From: CAMFLJ01 sp965279255 | GTDB taxonomy: Bacteria; Actinomycetota; Acidimicrobiia; Acidimicrobiales; Acidimicrobilacustridaceae | Direction: 5' to 3' | Assembly (NCBI GenBank): GCA_965279255.1 | Contig: OZ257146.1 | Span: 1,488,001 to 1,552,000 of the forward strand | DNA: 64,000 nucleotides | Part shown: positions 57,488-64,000 of the stretch, one piece after another | How the letters are laid out: each line of letters begins with the position of its first letter | Position numbering within the stretch: the stretch's first letter is position 1 | The notes under the pieces: generated by a model | Told to the model about the DNA's origin: nothing | Databases searched by the model: none | The model's input: only the letters and a program-made list of their open reading frames with translations | Made by a program: the position numbers and the translations under genes

Positions 57488-59548
57488 ATGGCTGAGGGGA
57501 CCGAGGTCGGCCACGCCGACGTGCTGGTGATCGGCGCAGGGGCCGGTGGCTCGGTCGCCGCGCTGCGACTCGCCCGGGCCGGGGCCCGCGTCGTCTGCCT
57601 CGAGCAGGGCCCGTGGGTCGACCGGCAGTCCTACCCCGGCACCGACCCGACCTGGGAGCTGCAGGGTGGCGGCCGCTGGTCGAGCTCGCCCACGGTGCGG
57701 AAGCTCCCGGCCGACTACCCCGTCGACGGCACCCACTCCGACATGGGGGCGCTGAACTTCAACGGGGTCGGCGGCGGCACCGTCCTCTACAACGGGCAGT
57801 GGCCCCGCATGCTCCCCGACGACTTCCGGGTGCGCTCGCTCGACGGCGTCGCCGACGACTGGCCGATCGGCTACGACGACCTCCTCCCCCACTACGAGGA
57901 GACCGACCGCCAGTTCGGCGTCTCCGGGCTGGGCGGCAACCCCCGCTACCCGGATGGCGCCGAGCCCCCGATGCCGCCCCTGCCCCTGGGGAAGGTCGGG
58001 CTGGAGGTCGCGCGGGCCCACCACCGCCTCGGCTGGCACTGGTGGCCGGCGACCAACGCCATCGCCTCGGCGGAGTACCGCAACCAGCACGTCTGCGTGC
58101 GCCGCGGGAGCTGCGGCCAGGGCTGCAACGAGGGGGCGAAGGGCTCCACCGACGTCACCCACTGGCCCGACGCCCTCGCCGCCGGGGCCGCGCTGATCAC
58201 CGGGGCGCGGGTGCGCCGCATCACGGTCGGGCGTGACGGGCTCGCCACCGGCGCCGACTGGGTCGACCGCGACGGCGCCGAGCACCACCAGGGCGCCGAC
58301 GTGGTGCTCGTGGCGGCGAACGGCATCGGCACGCCCCGCCTGCTGCTGGCCTCCGCCGACGACCGCCACCCCGACGGCCTGGCCAACTCCTCGGGCCTGG
58401 TCGGGCGGCGCCTGATGCTCCACCCGCTGGCCACCGTCCAGGGTGTCTTCCCCGAGCCGATGGAAGGCTGGCGGGCCCAGAACGGGGCCCTGCTCCAGAG
58501 CCTCGAGTTCGCCGGAAGCGATCCGTCGAGGGGCTTCCTCAGGGGGTCGACCTGGGGCCTCGGCTCGTCGATCGGCCCGTTGCGCACCGCGCTCGGCGCC
58601 GGGGTGTGGGGCCCGGACCACCACGAGGCCATGGCCGACCGGCTGGGCCGGATCGGCCAGTGGGCGATCCTCTGCGAGGACCTGCCGGAGGAGTCGAACC
58701 GGGTCGAGCTGCACCCGACCGAGGTCGACAGCGACGGCATGCCCGGCGTCGCCCTCCACTACCGGCTGTCGGAGAACAGCCGGCGCATGCTGGCGTTCAT
58801 GGCCGAGCGGGCCGCCGAGTCCCTGCGGGCCGCCGGTGCCGTCCGGACCGAAGCGGTGCACCCGATCCCGAACGGCCACCTCATGGGCACAGCCCGCATG
58901 GGCGACGACCCGGCCACGTCGGTCGTCGACCGGGTCGGGATGAGCCACGACATCGCCAACCTCGGGATCGTCGACGGCAGCGTGTTCGTCACGGCCGGGT
59001 CGGCCAACCCCACCAGCACGATCGCGGCGCTGGCCCTCCGCACGGCCGAACACCTCGTGGCCACCCGCACCTGGCGGCCCCGGCCGCCCGCTGCAGCGCG
59101 CCCGATCGCTGTCGGGCTCCCGGCGCAGGTCTTCGTGGCGCCGCCGACCGCGGGGGCGGCCCCGACCCTCGACGCCGCCCAGCGAGCGCGGTTCGAGGCG
59201 CTCGCCGACGAGATGATCCCCGGCGCCGAGGGGCACCCGGCCCCGAGCGAGGTGGGCGCGACGACGGTGCAGCTCGACCGGGCGCTCGCCGCTCGCCCCG
59301 ACCTGGTCGACCCGTTGGGTCGGGCCCTCGCCGCCGACCACGGGCTCGACGCCGCTGGCCTGCTCACCCACCTCGACGAGCACGACGCGCCGGCCGGGCG
59401 GGCCCTGCGCACGTGTGTGGCCGGCGGGTACTACATGGCCCCCGCGGTGCGGGCGGCGATCGGCTACGACGGCCAGGAACCGGCGCCCGTCCCGGCGTTC
59501 GGGTATCCCGAGTTCCTCGAGGAAGGCCTCCTCGACCACCTGCTGTAG
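57488..59548 (+). CDS. GMC oxidoreductase fused to gluconate dehydrogenase subunit-3 domain
   Basis: This 686-aa flavoprotein begins DVLVIGAGAGGSVAALRLARAGARVVCLEQG (FAD-binding Rossmann). It shows the GMC body (GGGTVLYNGQWPRMLP, HPLATVQG, NGHLMGTARMGDDPATSVVDRVGMSHDIANLGIVDGSVFVTAGSANPTSTIAAL). A further C-terminal domain (590-686) reads RFEALADEMIPGAEGHPAPSEVGA and GYYMAPAVRAAIGYDG, as in gluconate 2-dehydrogenase subunit 3, usually a separate protein. It has no signal peptide. A GAGAGT box lies 6 nt before the ATG. The substrate may be a sugar, sterol or alcohol. Confidence 0.92.
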   Translation: MAEGTEVGHADVLVIGAGAGGSVAALRLARAGARVVCLEQGPWVDRQSYPGTDPTWELQGGGRWSSSPTVRKLPADYPVDGTHSDMGALNFNGVGGGTVLYNGQWPRMLPDDFRVRSLDGVADDWPIGYDDLLPHYEETDRQFGVSGLGGNPRYPDGAEPPMPPLPLGKVGLEVARAHHRLGWHWWPATNAIASAEYRNQHVCVRRGSCGQGCNEGAKGSTDVTHWPDALAAGAALITGARVRRITVGRDGLATGADWVDRDGAEHHQGADVVLVAANGIGTPRLLLASADDRHPDGLANSSGLVGRRLMLHPLATVQGVFPEPMEGWRAQNGALLQSLEFAGSDPSRGFLRGSTWGLGSSIGPLRTALGAGVWGPDHHEAMADRLGRIGQWAILCEDLPEESNRVELHPTEVDSDGMPGVALHYRLSENSRRMLAFMAERAAESLRAAGAVRTEAVHPIPNGHLMGTARMGDDPATSVVDRVGMSHDIANLGIVDGSVFVTAGSANPTSTIAALALRTAEHLVATRTWRPRPPAAARPIAVGLPAQVFVAPPTAGAAPTLDAAQRARFEALADEMIPGAEGHPAPSEVGATTVQLDRALAARPDLVDPLGRALAADHGLDAAGLLTHLDEHDAPAGRALRTCVAGGYYMAPAVRAAIGYDGQEPAPVPAFGYPEFLEEGLLDHLL

Positions 59549-59571
59549 GCCGCCCCGGGGGTGGCCGCGGG

Positions 59572-60006
59572 TCAGTCGAGCAGGGTCGGGTCGGCCCGCA
59601 GCTCGGCCCGGACCATCGCCTCCCAGAAGCCGATGAAGCCGTTGCCGTCGCTCTTGCGTCCCCGATCGAGCCACCACTCGGGCACGGGCGAGTCGGCCCG
59701 GCCACCGGCGGTCCGGATGTGCCAGGCCCGCTGGCAGCGCTGCTCCAGGGCGACGGCCCGCTGGTGGACAGCCCGCACGGTGGACCCGAGCACGAACACG
59801 CCGTGACCGGCGAGCAGGGCGAGGTTGGCCTCGCCCATGGCCTCCACCGCATCGCGGGCGGCGCTGGAGCTGTCGACCCCGCCTCCGTACTCGTCGACCA
59901 GCACCAGGTCGCCGCCCCCGCCGAGGCCCGAGCTCTGGTCGTACACGGGAGGGATCTCCCGCATGTCGGACCACACGGTGCCGTACAGGGGTCCTTCGCC
60001 GCCCAT
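59572..60006 (-). pseudogene. Class II aldolase, N-terminally truncated
   Basis: The 144 residues match only the C-terminal half of class II aldolase/adducin proteins: DMREIPPVYDQSSGLGGGGDLVLVDEYGGGVDSSSAARDAVEAMGEANLALLAGHGVFVLGSTVRAVHQRAVALEQRCQRAWHI. The N-terminal half with the first metal His pair and substrate loop (normally about 110 residues) is absent. An in-frame stop lies about 10 codons upstream of the ATG, and the SDR promoter occupies the DNA beyond. There is no ribosome site. It looks like a decaying remnant, though a shortened functional protein is not excluded. Confidence 0.75.
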
Positions 60007-60092
60007 CTTGGCCGCGTCGTCGCCGGTCCGCGATCACCGCCCGGCGCACCTCCCGGCCCGAGGGTGTGACGGCAGCCACTAACGTCCGCCGG

Positions 60093-60806
60093 ATGCGATT
60101 CGAGGGCAAGAAGATCTTCGTGACCGGTGGGGCGGCGGGCATCGGCGCCGCCACCGTCGAGCTGTTCCGCTCCGAGGGAGCGACCGTCTACGCGGTCGAC
60201 GTGGCCGAGGCCGAGGGCGTCCACTTCTGCGACGTCAGCAACCCCGCCTCGGTGACCGCGGCCATGGACGCGGCGGTGGCCGAGATGGGCGGGCTCGACG
60301 TGCTGGCCAACGTGGCCGGCATCAACCTGTTCTCCAAGCTCGAGCACATGACCCTCGACGTCTGGAACCGGCACCTGGCGGTGAACCTCACCGGGCCGAT
60401 GCTCGTCACCCAGGCGGCGCTGCCGCACCTGCGCGAGAGCAAGGGCAACGTGGTGACCGTGGCGTCGATCTCGGGCGTGCAGGGCCAGCCGTACAACTCG
60501 TCGTACTGCGCCTCCAAGGGCGGCCTGCGCCTGTTCATGAAGGCCATCGCCGTCGAGCTGGCGGCCGAGGGCATCCGGGTGAACATGGTCGACCCGGGTG
60601 GTGTCGACACGGCGATGTCGACCAAGGCCCTCGACAACCTCCAGGGCGACATCGACTTCGGCCACTTCAACAAGATGATGGGCGTGCTGCCCGGCGGGAT
60701 GATGCCGGCCGTCAAGATCGCCGAGGCGCTGGCGTTCCTCGCCTCCGACGCCTCGAGCAACACCACCGGCGCCGAGATCGTCGTCGACAACGGCACGCTC
60801 TGGTAG
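60093..60806 (+). CDS. Short-chain dehydrogenase/reductase
   Basis: This 237-aa SDR has the dinucleotide motif VTGGAAGIGAAT (residues 10-21), NVAG, Ser in SISGVQGQPYNSS, the catalytic YCASKGG (Tyr-x-x-x-Lys), and the C-terminal GAEIVVDNGTLW. It is a classical NAD(P)-dependent oxidoreductase. The ATG at 60093 has TAACGT (60080-60085) exactly 7 nt upstream, a leaderless start. The next gene begins 40 bp later on the same strand. The substrate is unknown. Confidence 0.95.
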   Translation: MRFEGKKIFVTGGAAGIGAATVELFRSEGATVYAVDVAEAEGVHFCDVSNPASVTAAMDAAVAEMGGLDVLANVAGINLFSKLEHMTLDVWNRHLAVNLTGPMLVTQAALPHLRESKGNVVTVASISGVQGQPYNSSYCASKGGLRLFMKAIAVELAAEGIRVNMVDPGGVDTAMSTKALDNLQGDIDFGHFNKMMGVLPGGMMPAVKIAEALAFLASDASSNTTGAEIVVDNGTLW

Positions 60807-60846
60807 CCGGCTCACCACTCCGATCCGTCGAACGCAGGGGGACCCG

Positions 60847-61281
60847 ATGGGCGCCACGAAGGACATCGAGGCCATCAAGCGGCTGAAGGCCCGCTACTTC
60901 CGCACCATGGACACGAAGGACTGGGCGGCGATGCACGACGTGTTCGCACCCGACGTCGTGATCGACACCACCGAGGACGGTGCGCCGCTGATCGAGGGCA
61001 GCGACGCCTTCCTCGAGTTCCTGGCGCCGATGCTGGCCGAGGTCACCACCGTGCACCACGGCCACATGCCCGAGATCGAGCTCACCTCCGACACCACGGC
61101 GACGGGCATCTGGGCCATGGAGGACCACCTCTGGTGGCCCGAGGGGTCGGCGCTCCAGCACCTCCACGGCTACGGCCACTACCACGAGACCTACGTGAAG
61201 CTCCCAGAGGGCTGGCGCATCCAGACGCTGAAGCTCACCCGGCTCCGCCGCGACTTCGTCCTGGCCGACGACGCCGGCTGA
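60847..61281 (+). CDS. SnoaL/NTF2-like protein
   Basis: This 144-aa NTF2-like fold reads IEAIKRLKARYFRTMDTKDWAAMHDVFAPDVVIDTTEDGAPLIEGSDAFLEFL, then IWAMEDHLWWPEGSALQHLHGYGHYHETYVKLPEGWRIQTLKLTRLRRDFVL. This matches the SnoaL-like polyketide/steroid-associated family (SgcJ-like). It follows the SDR at 40 bp, likely in one operon. It resembles the protein at 52025-52459 only in fold. Confidence 0.92.
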   Translation: MGATKDIEAIKRLKARYFRTMDTKDWAAMHDVFAPDVVIDTTEDGAPLIEGSDAFLEFLAPMLAEVTTVHHGHMPEIELTSDTTATGIWAMEDHLWWPEGSALQHLHGYGHYHETYVKLPEGWRIQTLKLTRLRRDFVLADDAG

Positions 61282-61324
61282 CGTCGGCCTAGCCTTTCGG
61301 GACACACCAGACGGGAGGCTCAGC

Positions 61325-61936
61325 GTGGGCGGATTCACCAGAGGGTTCACCGGACGACGTCGTGACGACCACGGCGGCCGCCTCCCTCCGGGCCAGTACG
61401 ACACCGGGGCCTCGTGGCCCGTGCTGAGCGCCGAGATCACCCCTCGGCTCTCCACCGACGACTGGACCTTCACCATCGACGGGCTCGTCGAGCGCGAGAC
61501 CACCTGGAGCTGGGACGAGCTGCAGGCGCTCCCCCACTCGACCTACGCCGGCGACATCCACTGCGTCACGACCTGGTCGAAGTTCGACATGACCTTCACC
61601 GGCGTCTCCGTCGACGTGCTCCTGGCCGCCGCCGGGCCGTCGCCGTCGGCCACCCACGTGCTCGCCCGCAGCCACACCGGCTACACCACCAACCTCCCGC
61701 TCGCCGACGTCGTCGACGGCAAGGCCTGGGTGGTGTGGGAGGCCGACGGCGAGCCGCTCGCCGCCGAGCACGGTGGGCCGGCCCGCCTCCTGGTTCCCCA
61801 CCTGTACTTCTGGAAGAGCGCCAAGTGGGTCTCGGGCATCGAGCTGCTCGACCACGACGTGCGGGGCTTCTGGGAGCAGAACGGCTACCACGACCGGGGC
61901 GACCCCTGGACCGAGCAGCGCTACCACGGTGACTGA
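61325..61936 (+). CDS. Sulfite oxidase-like molybdopterin oxidoreductase
   Basis: This 203-aa protein is a short sulfite-oxidase-type Moco domain. It reads WTFTIDGLVERETTWSWDELQALPHSTYAGDIHCVTTWSKFDMTFTGV, with the molybdenum-ligating Cys in DIHCVTTW. It continues HTGYTTNLPLADVVDGKAWVVWEADGEPLAAEHGGPARLLVPHLYFWKSAKWVSGIEL. No Tat signal is evident, so it may be cytosolic. GTG 61325 follows GGGAGGC. The gene overlaps the reductase start by 8 nt, a pair that probably shuttles electrons. Confidence 0.93.
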   Translation: MGGFTRGFTGRRRDDHGGRLPPGQYDTGASWPVLSAEITPRLSTDDWTFTIDGLVERETTWSWDELQALPHSTYAGDIHCVTTWSKFDMTFTGVSVDVLLAAAGPSPSATHVLARSHTGYTTNLPLADVVDGKAWVVWEADGEPLAAEHGGPARLLVPHLYFWKSAKWVSGIELLDHDVRGFWEQNGYHDRGDPWTEQRYHGD

Positions 61937-62672
61937 CCAGCCCTTCGCCCCGACGGCCCGGTTCGACGCCCCGGGGCAGCAGGCGGCCACGCCCTGGCAG
62001 TCGGCCACGGTCGTGTCCGTCCACGCCGAGACCCCCACCGCCCGCTCCATCCGGCTGGCCCTCGACGCTCCGGTCGCCCACCTGCCCGGGCAGCACTACG
62101 TGGTGCGCCTCACCGCCGAGGACGGCTACACGGCCTCCCGCTCGTACTCCATCGCCTCGGCTCCCGACGAGAGCGGTGAGATCGAGCTCACCGTCGAGCT
62201 GCTCCCCGACGGCGAGGTCTCACCGTTCCTGCACGAGGTGCTCGAGCCGGGCGACGTGCTCGAGGTGCGAGGCCCGCTCGGGCGCTGGTTCACCTGGGAC
62301 GGCTCGTCACCGGCGCTGCTGGTGGGGGGCGGCTCCGGGGTCGTGCCGCTGATGGCCATTCTCCGCACGGCCCGGGCGACCGGCACGACCGATCTGGTGC
62401 GCCTCGTCGTGTCGGTGCGCTCCCCCGGCGACCTGTACTACGCCCCCGAGATGGTCGGGCCCGAGGTCACCGTCGTCCACACCCGGGTGGCCGCACCCGG
62501 CGATCCCCGGCCCGCCGGGCGCCTCACCGCCGCCGACCTCGGCCCGGTCGCTCCCGGCACCACGGTGTACCTCTGCGGTTCGGGTGGCTTCGTCGAGCAC
62601 GCGTCGGCCCTGCTCCTCGACCTCGGGGTCGAGGCCGGCGCCGTCCGCGTCGAGCGCTTCGGCCCCAGCTGA
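61929..62672 (+). CDS. Ferredoxin-NADP reductase-like flavoprotein
   Basis: This 247-aa flavin reductase has an FAD motif (RSYSIAS, R-x-Y-S) at about 75-80, DGEVSPFLHEVLEPGDVLEVRGPLGRWF, and the NAD-binding VGGGSGVVPLMAILRTAR. It ends YLCGSGGFVEHASALLLDLGVEAGAVRVERFG, as in oxygenase reductases. There is no 2Fe-2S domain. Its GTG lies inside the stop of the sulfite-oxidase-like gene. It is likely the partner electron donor or acceptor. Confidence 0.94.
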   Translation: MTDQPFAPTARFDAPGQQAATPWQSATVVSVHAETPTARSIRLALDAPVAHLPGQHYVVRLTAEDGYTASRSYSIASAPDESGEIELTVELLPDGEVSPFLHEVLEPGDVLEVRGPLGRWFTWDGSSPALLVGGGSGVVPLMAILRTARATGTTDLVRLVVSVRSPGDLYYAPEMVGPEVTVVHTRVAAPGDPRPAGRLTAADLGPVAPGTTVYLCGSGGFVEHASALLLDLGVEAGAVRVERFGPS

Positions 62673-62689
62673 CGCCGGCCTCCTACCGC

Positions 62690-63511
62690 TCAGGTGGGAT
62701 TGCCCTCGGCGTCGCACAGCTCGGGCAGGTCGAGGTTCAGCTCGGTGGTGAGCTGGTCCATCTGCTGCAGCGTCTGCTCCATCGCCGTGGGCTTCAGGCT
62801 GCCCGCTCCCGGGTTGTAGGGCTGGTCGAGGAACAGCACGAGCAGCAGCCCGGCCACCAACGTGGCCGTCACCGTGGCGATGAGGACGGACTGGACCGTC
62901 GCCCCCTCGCCGCTGTCGGCGAAGAGGAACACGAAGATCCACACGATGCCCCCGCTGATGATGAGGACGAACCACAGCGGCGCGGGAATGACACCGTTCT
63001 CGCCCAGTGCCCGTTCCTCACGCGCCTGCTCGCGCTCGGACCGCTGGTCGAGCCACTTCGAGTAGGCGGCCTCCTCGTCGGCGTTGGTGGTGCGCACCCC
63101 CTCGATGGTGACGAAGAGGTCGGTGTCCCACTCGTTGAGGCCCAGTACCTCGCCCCGGGCCATGGCCGGCCACTCCTGGCTCACCACCGACCGGGCGTAG
63201 CACCGCAGCTGGGACGACAGCTCGGGCCCTACCACCGGAGGCAGCAGCTGCGCGGTCTCGAACTGCTGCATCGTCACCTGCGCCTCGATCTCGGCGCTGG
63301 AGCTCGACTTGTCGTAGCTGCCGAAGGCGAAGAACACCACGAAGGCGAACAGCACGGCGAAGGAGGTGGCGAGGATCGTGAACACGCCGACGGCCCGCCC
63401 GGTGTCGCCGAAGTGGCCGCCGTGGGGCGACCACCGCCGCACCATGAGCAGAGCGCCGACGGCCGCCGCGCTGGCGCCGACGACGATCAGGGTGCTGAGG
63501 AGGATGTTCAC
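62690..63511 (-). CDS. DUF4239 (bestrophin-like) membrane protein
   Basis: This 273-aa protein has four helices: LLSTLIVVGASAAAVGALLMV, VGVFTILATSFAVLFAFVVFFAFG, PLWFVLIISGGIVWIFVFLFA, and VQSVLIATVTATLVAGLLLVLFLDQP. A cytosolic Glu/Arg-rich region lies in between. The motif LFLDQPYNPGAGSLKP fits DUF4239, a bestrophin-like chloride-channel clan. The GTG at 63511 follows GAGGTG. It may be a channel or receptor-like membrane protein; function is unproven. Confidence 0.88.
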   Translation of the reverse strand: MNILLSTLIVVGASAAAVGALLMVRRWSPHGGHFGDTGRAVGVFTILATSFAVLFAFVVFFAFGSYDKSSSSAEIEAQVTMQQFETAQLLPPVVGPELSSQLRCYARSVVSQEWPAMARGEVLGLNEWDTDLFVTIEGVRTTNADEEAAYSKWLDQRSEREQAREERALGENGVIPAPLWFVLIISGGIVWIFVFLFADSGEGATVQSVLIATVTATLVAGLLLVLFLDQPYNPGAGSLKPTAMEQTLQQMDQLTTELNLDLPELCDAEGNPT

Positions 63512-63572
63512 CGCTGCACCTCGGTGCGGCCGGGCCCGGGACCGGAGCGGCGGGCGAGCACCGGCCGCCGGT

Positions 63573-63974
63573 TCACGTGAGGAGCTTGGCCTTGGCCGAC
63601 GCGAACTCGGCGTCGTCGAGCTTGCCGCTGTCGTGGAGCTGGGCGAGGCGCTCGAGCTGGCCGGCGTGGTCGTCGGCCGAGCCGCCGGAGCCGCCGGAGC
63701 CATGACCGCCACCGATGCCCTTGACCGACGAGGTCACCGAGCCCCAGGCCGAGGCCAGCTTGTCGCGGGCACCACCGAGGGAGCCGCCGAGCTCGGCGTC
63801 CGGGAACTCGACCATGGTGCGGCGCCGAAGGGCCCAGATGCCGAGGCCGAGCACGATGGCGAGGCCGAGGGCGGAGGGCCAGGTCTGCAGCGCCGGGACC
63901 GGGGCCCAGAGGAGCAGCACGAGGTAGATGCCGGCGGCGACGGCGGCCACGGCCTCCCAGCGCAGGTTCAGCAC
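63573..63974 (-). CDS. Membrane protein with C-terminal SHOCT domain, start uncertain
   Basis: This protein of at least 133 aa has two N-terminal helices (AVAAVAAGIYLVLLLWAP and ALGLAIVLGLGIWAL), a cytosolic region rich in Gly/Ser/His, and a C-terminal SHOCT motif DHAGQLERLAQLHDSGKLDDAEFASAKAKLLT. The frame stays open to the window edge (WLRRTLAPVLNLRWE), so the true start may lie outside. The GTG at 63974 is the best inside. It lies upstream of DUF4239, 61 bp apart, probably in one operon. Function is unknown. Confidence 0.78.
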   Translation of the reverse strand: MLNLRWEAVAAVAAGIYLVLLLWAPVPALQTWPSALGLAIVLGLGIWALRRRTMVEFPDAELGGSLGGARDKLASAWGSVTSSVKGIGGGHGSGGSGGSADDHAGQLERLAQLHDSGKLDDAEFASAKAKLLT

Positions 63975-64000
63975 CGGGGCGAGGGTGCGGCGCAGCCACA

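Noticed and set aside
56942..60154. A minus-strand open frame of 1070 codons
   Set aside because: It is antisense to the GMC oxidoreductase gene, has Arg/Gly/Pro-rich low-complexity content and no domain; it is a high-GC shadow.
1..64000. tRNA, rRNA, insertion sequences, CRISPR arrays or prophage genes
   Set aside because: None seen by reading spacers and genes; no transposase, integrase or repeat-spacer pattern is evident.

Overview
The window is a dense, very GC-rich stretch typical of an actinobacterium. Almost every base is coding, GTG starts are common, and about sixteen genes carry a TANNNT box 6-8 nt before the start codon, the mark of leaderless transcripts. The gene content (ergothioneine genes, an AftD-like arabinosyltransferase, a mycothiol-type DinB protein, a DUF222/HNH protein, F420/flavin luciferase-like and P450 enzymes, SnoaL/NTF2 folds) fits an environmental actinobacterium. 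A member of the Acidimicrobiia is my best guess, but that is inference. No rRNA, tRNA, CRISPR array, insertion sequence, phage or replication origin was seen. No gene-free gap exceeds about 240 bp.

Layout. 1-3.4 kb: a truncated amidohydrolase, a catalytically dead-looking class C26 glutaminase, a small unknown protein and an APH-type kinase. 3.5-15.6 kb: a cell-envelope glycan locus with an OatA-type acyltransferase (AT3 plus SGNH), a GT39-like glycosyltransferase, a lone SGNH lipoprotein lacking its serine, an AT3-GT39 fusion and a 1536-residue AftD-like arabinofuranosyltransferase with carbohydrate-binding modules. The same three domains appear joined in different combinations, so this is the most interesting region. 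15.6-25.5 kb: MaoC hydratase, truncated haemoglobin, peptidoglycan-binding lipoprotein, egtB-egtD, thioesterase, adenosine deaminase-like enzyme, enoyl-CoA hydratase, a manganese riboswitch with its GDT1-type exporter, a cupredoxin-like lipoprotein, a WYL regulator and a DinB-fold protein. 25.5-35.9 kb: DUF2207 membrane protein, TauE exporter divergent from a LysR regulator with a perfect palindrome between them, nitronate monooxygenase, membrane proteins, an HxlR-tag pair and a TetR regulator.

35.9-48.8 kb: luciferase-like oxidoreductase, DUF3237, thioredoxin and MerR sharing a duplicated divergent promoter, an S4 protein, DEAD-box helicase, a fused receiver-glutaredoxin-thioredoxin reductase, a DUF222/HNH protein with foreign codon use, a metzincin protease, an XRE-nucleotidyltransferase pair with a palindromic operator, and a pirin. 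48.8-54.6 kb: a second APH kinase, P450, a frameshifted alpha/beta hydrolase translationally coupled to an NTF2 protein, mug and an amidase. 54.6-56.9 kb: a partner-switching signalling module (MEDS-STAS, MEDS-kinase, STAS). 57-64 kb: VOC protein, GMC oxidoreductase fused to a gluconate-dehydrogenase subunit-3 domain, a truncated class II aldolase, SDR, SnoaL protein, a sulfite-oxidase-like/ferredoxin-reductase pair and two membrane proteins.

The genes mostly sit in short operons with ATGA or GTGA overlaps. Convergent pairs are separated by strong hairpins, several of which share the arm TGGCTCACC/GGTGAGCCA or the core CCCGGGCCGAGGGCCCGGG.
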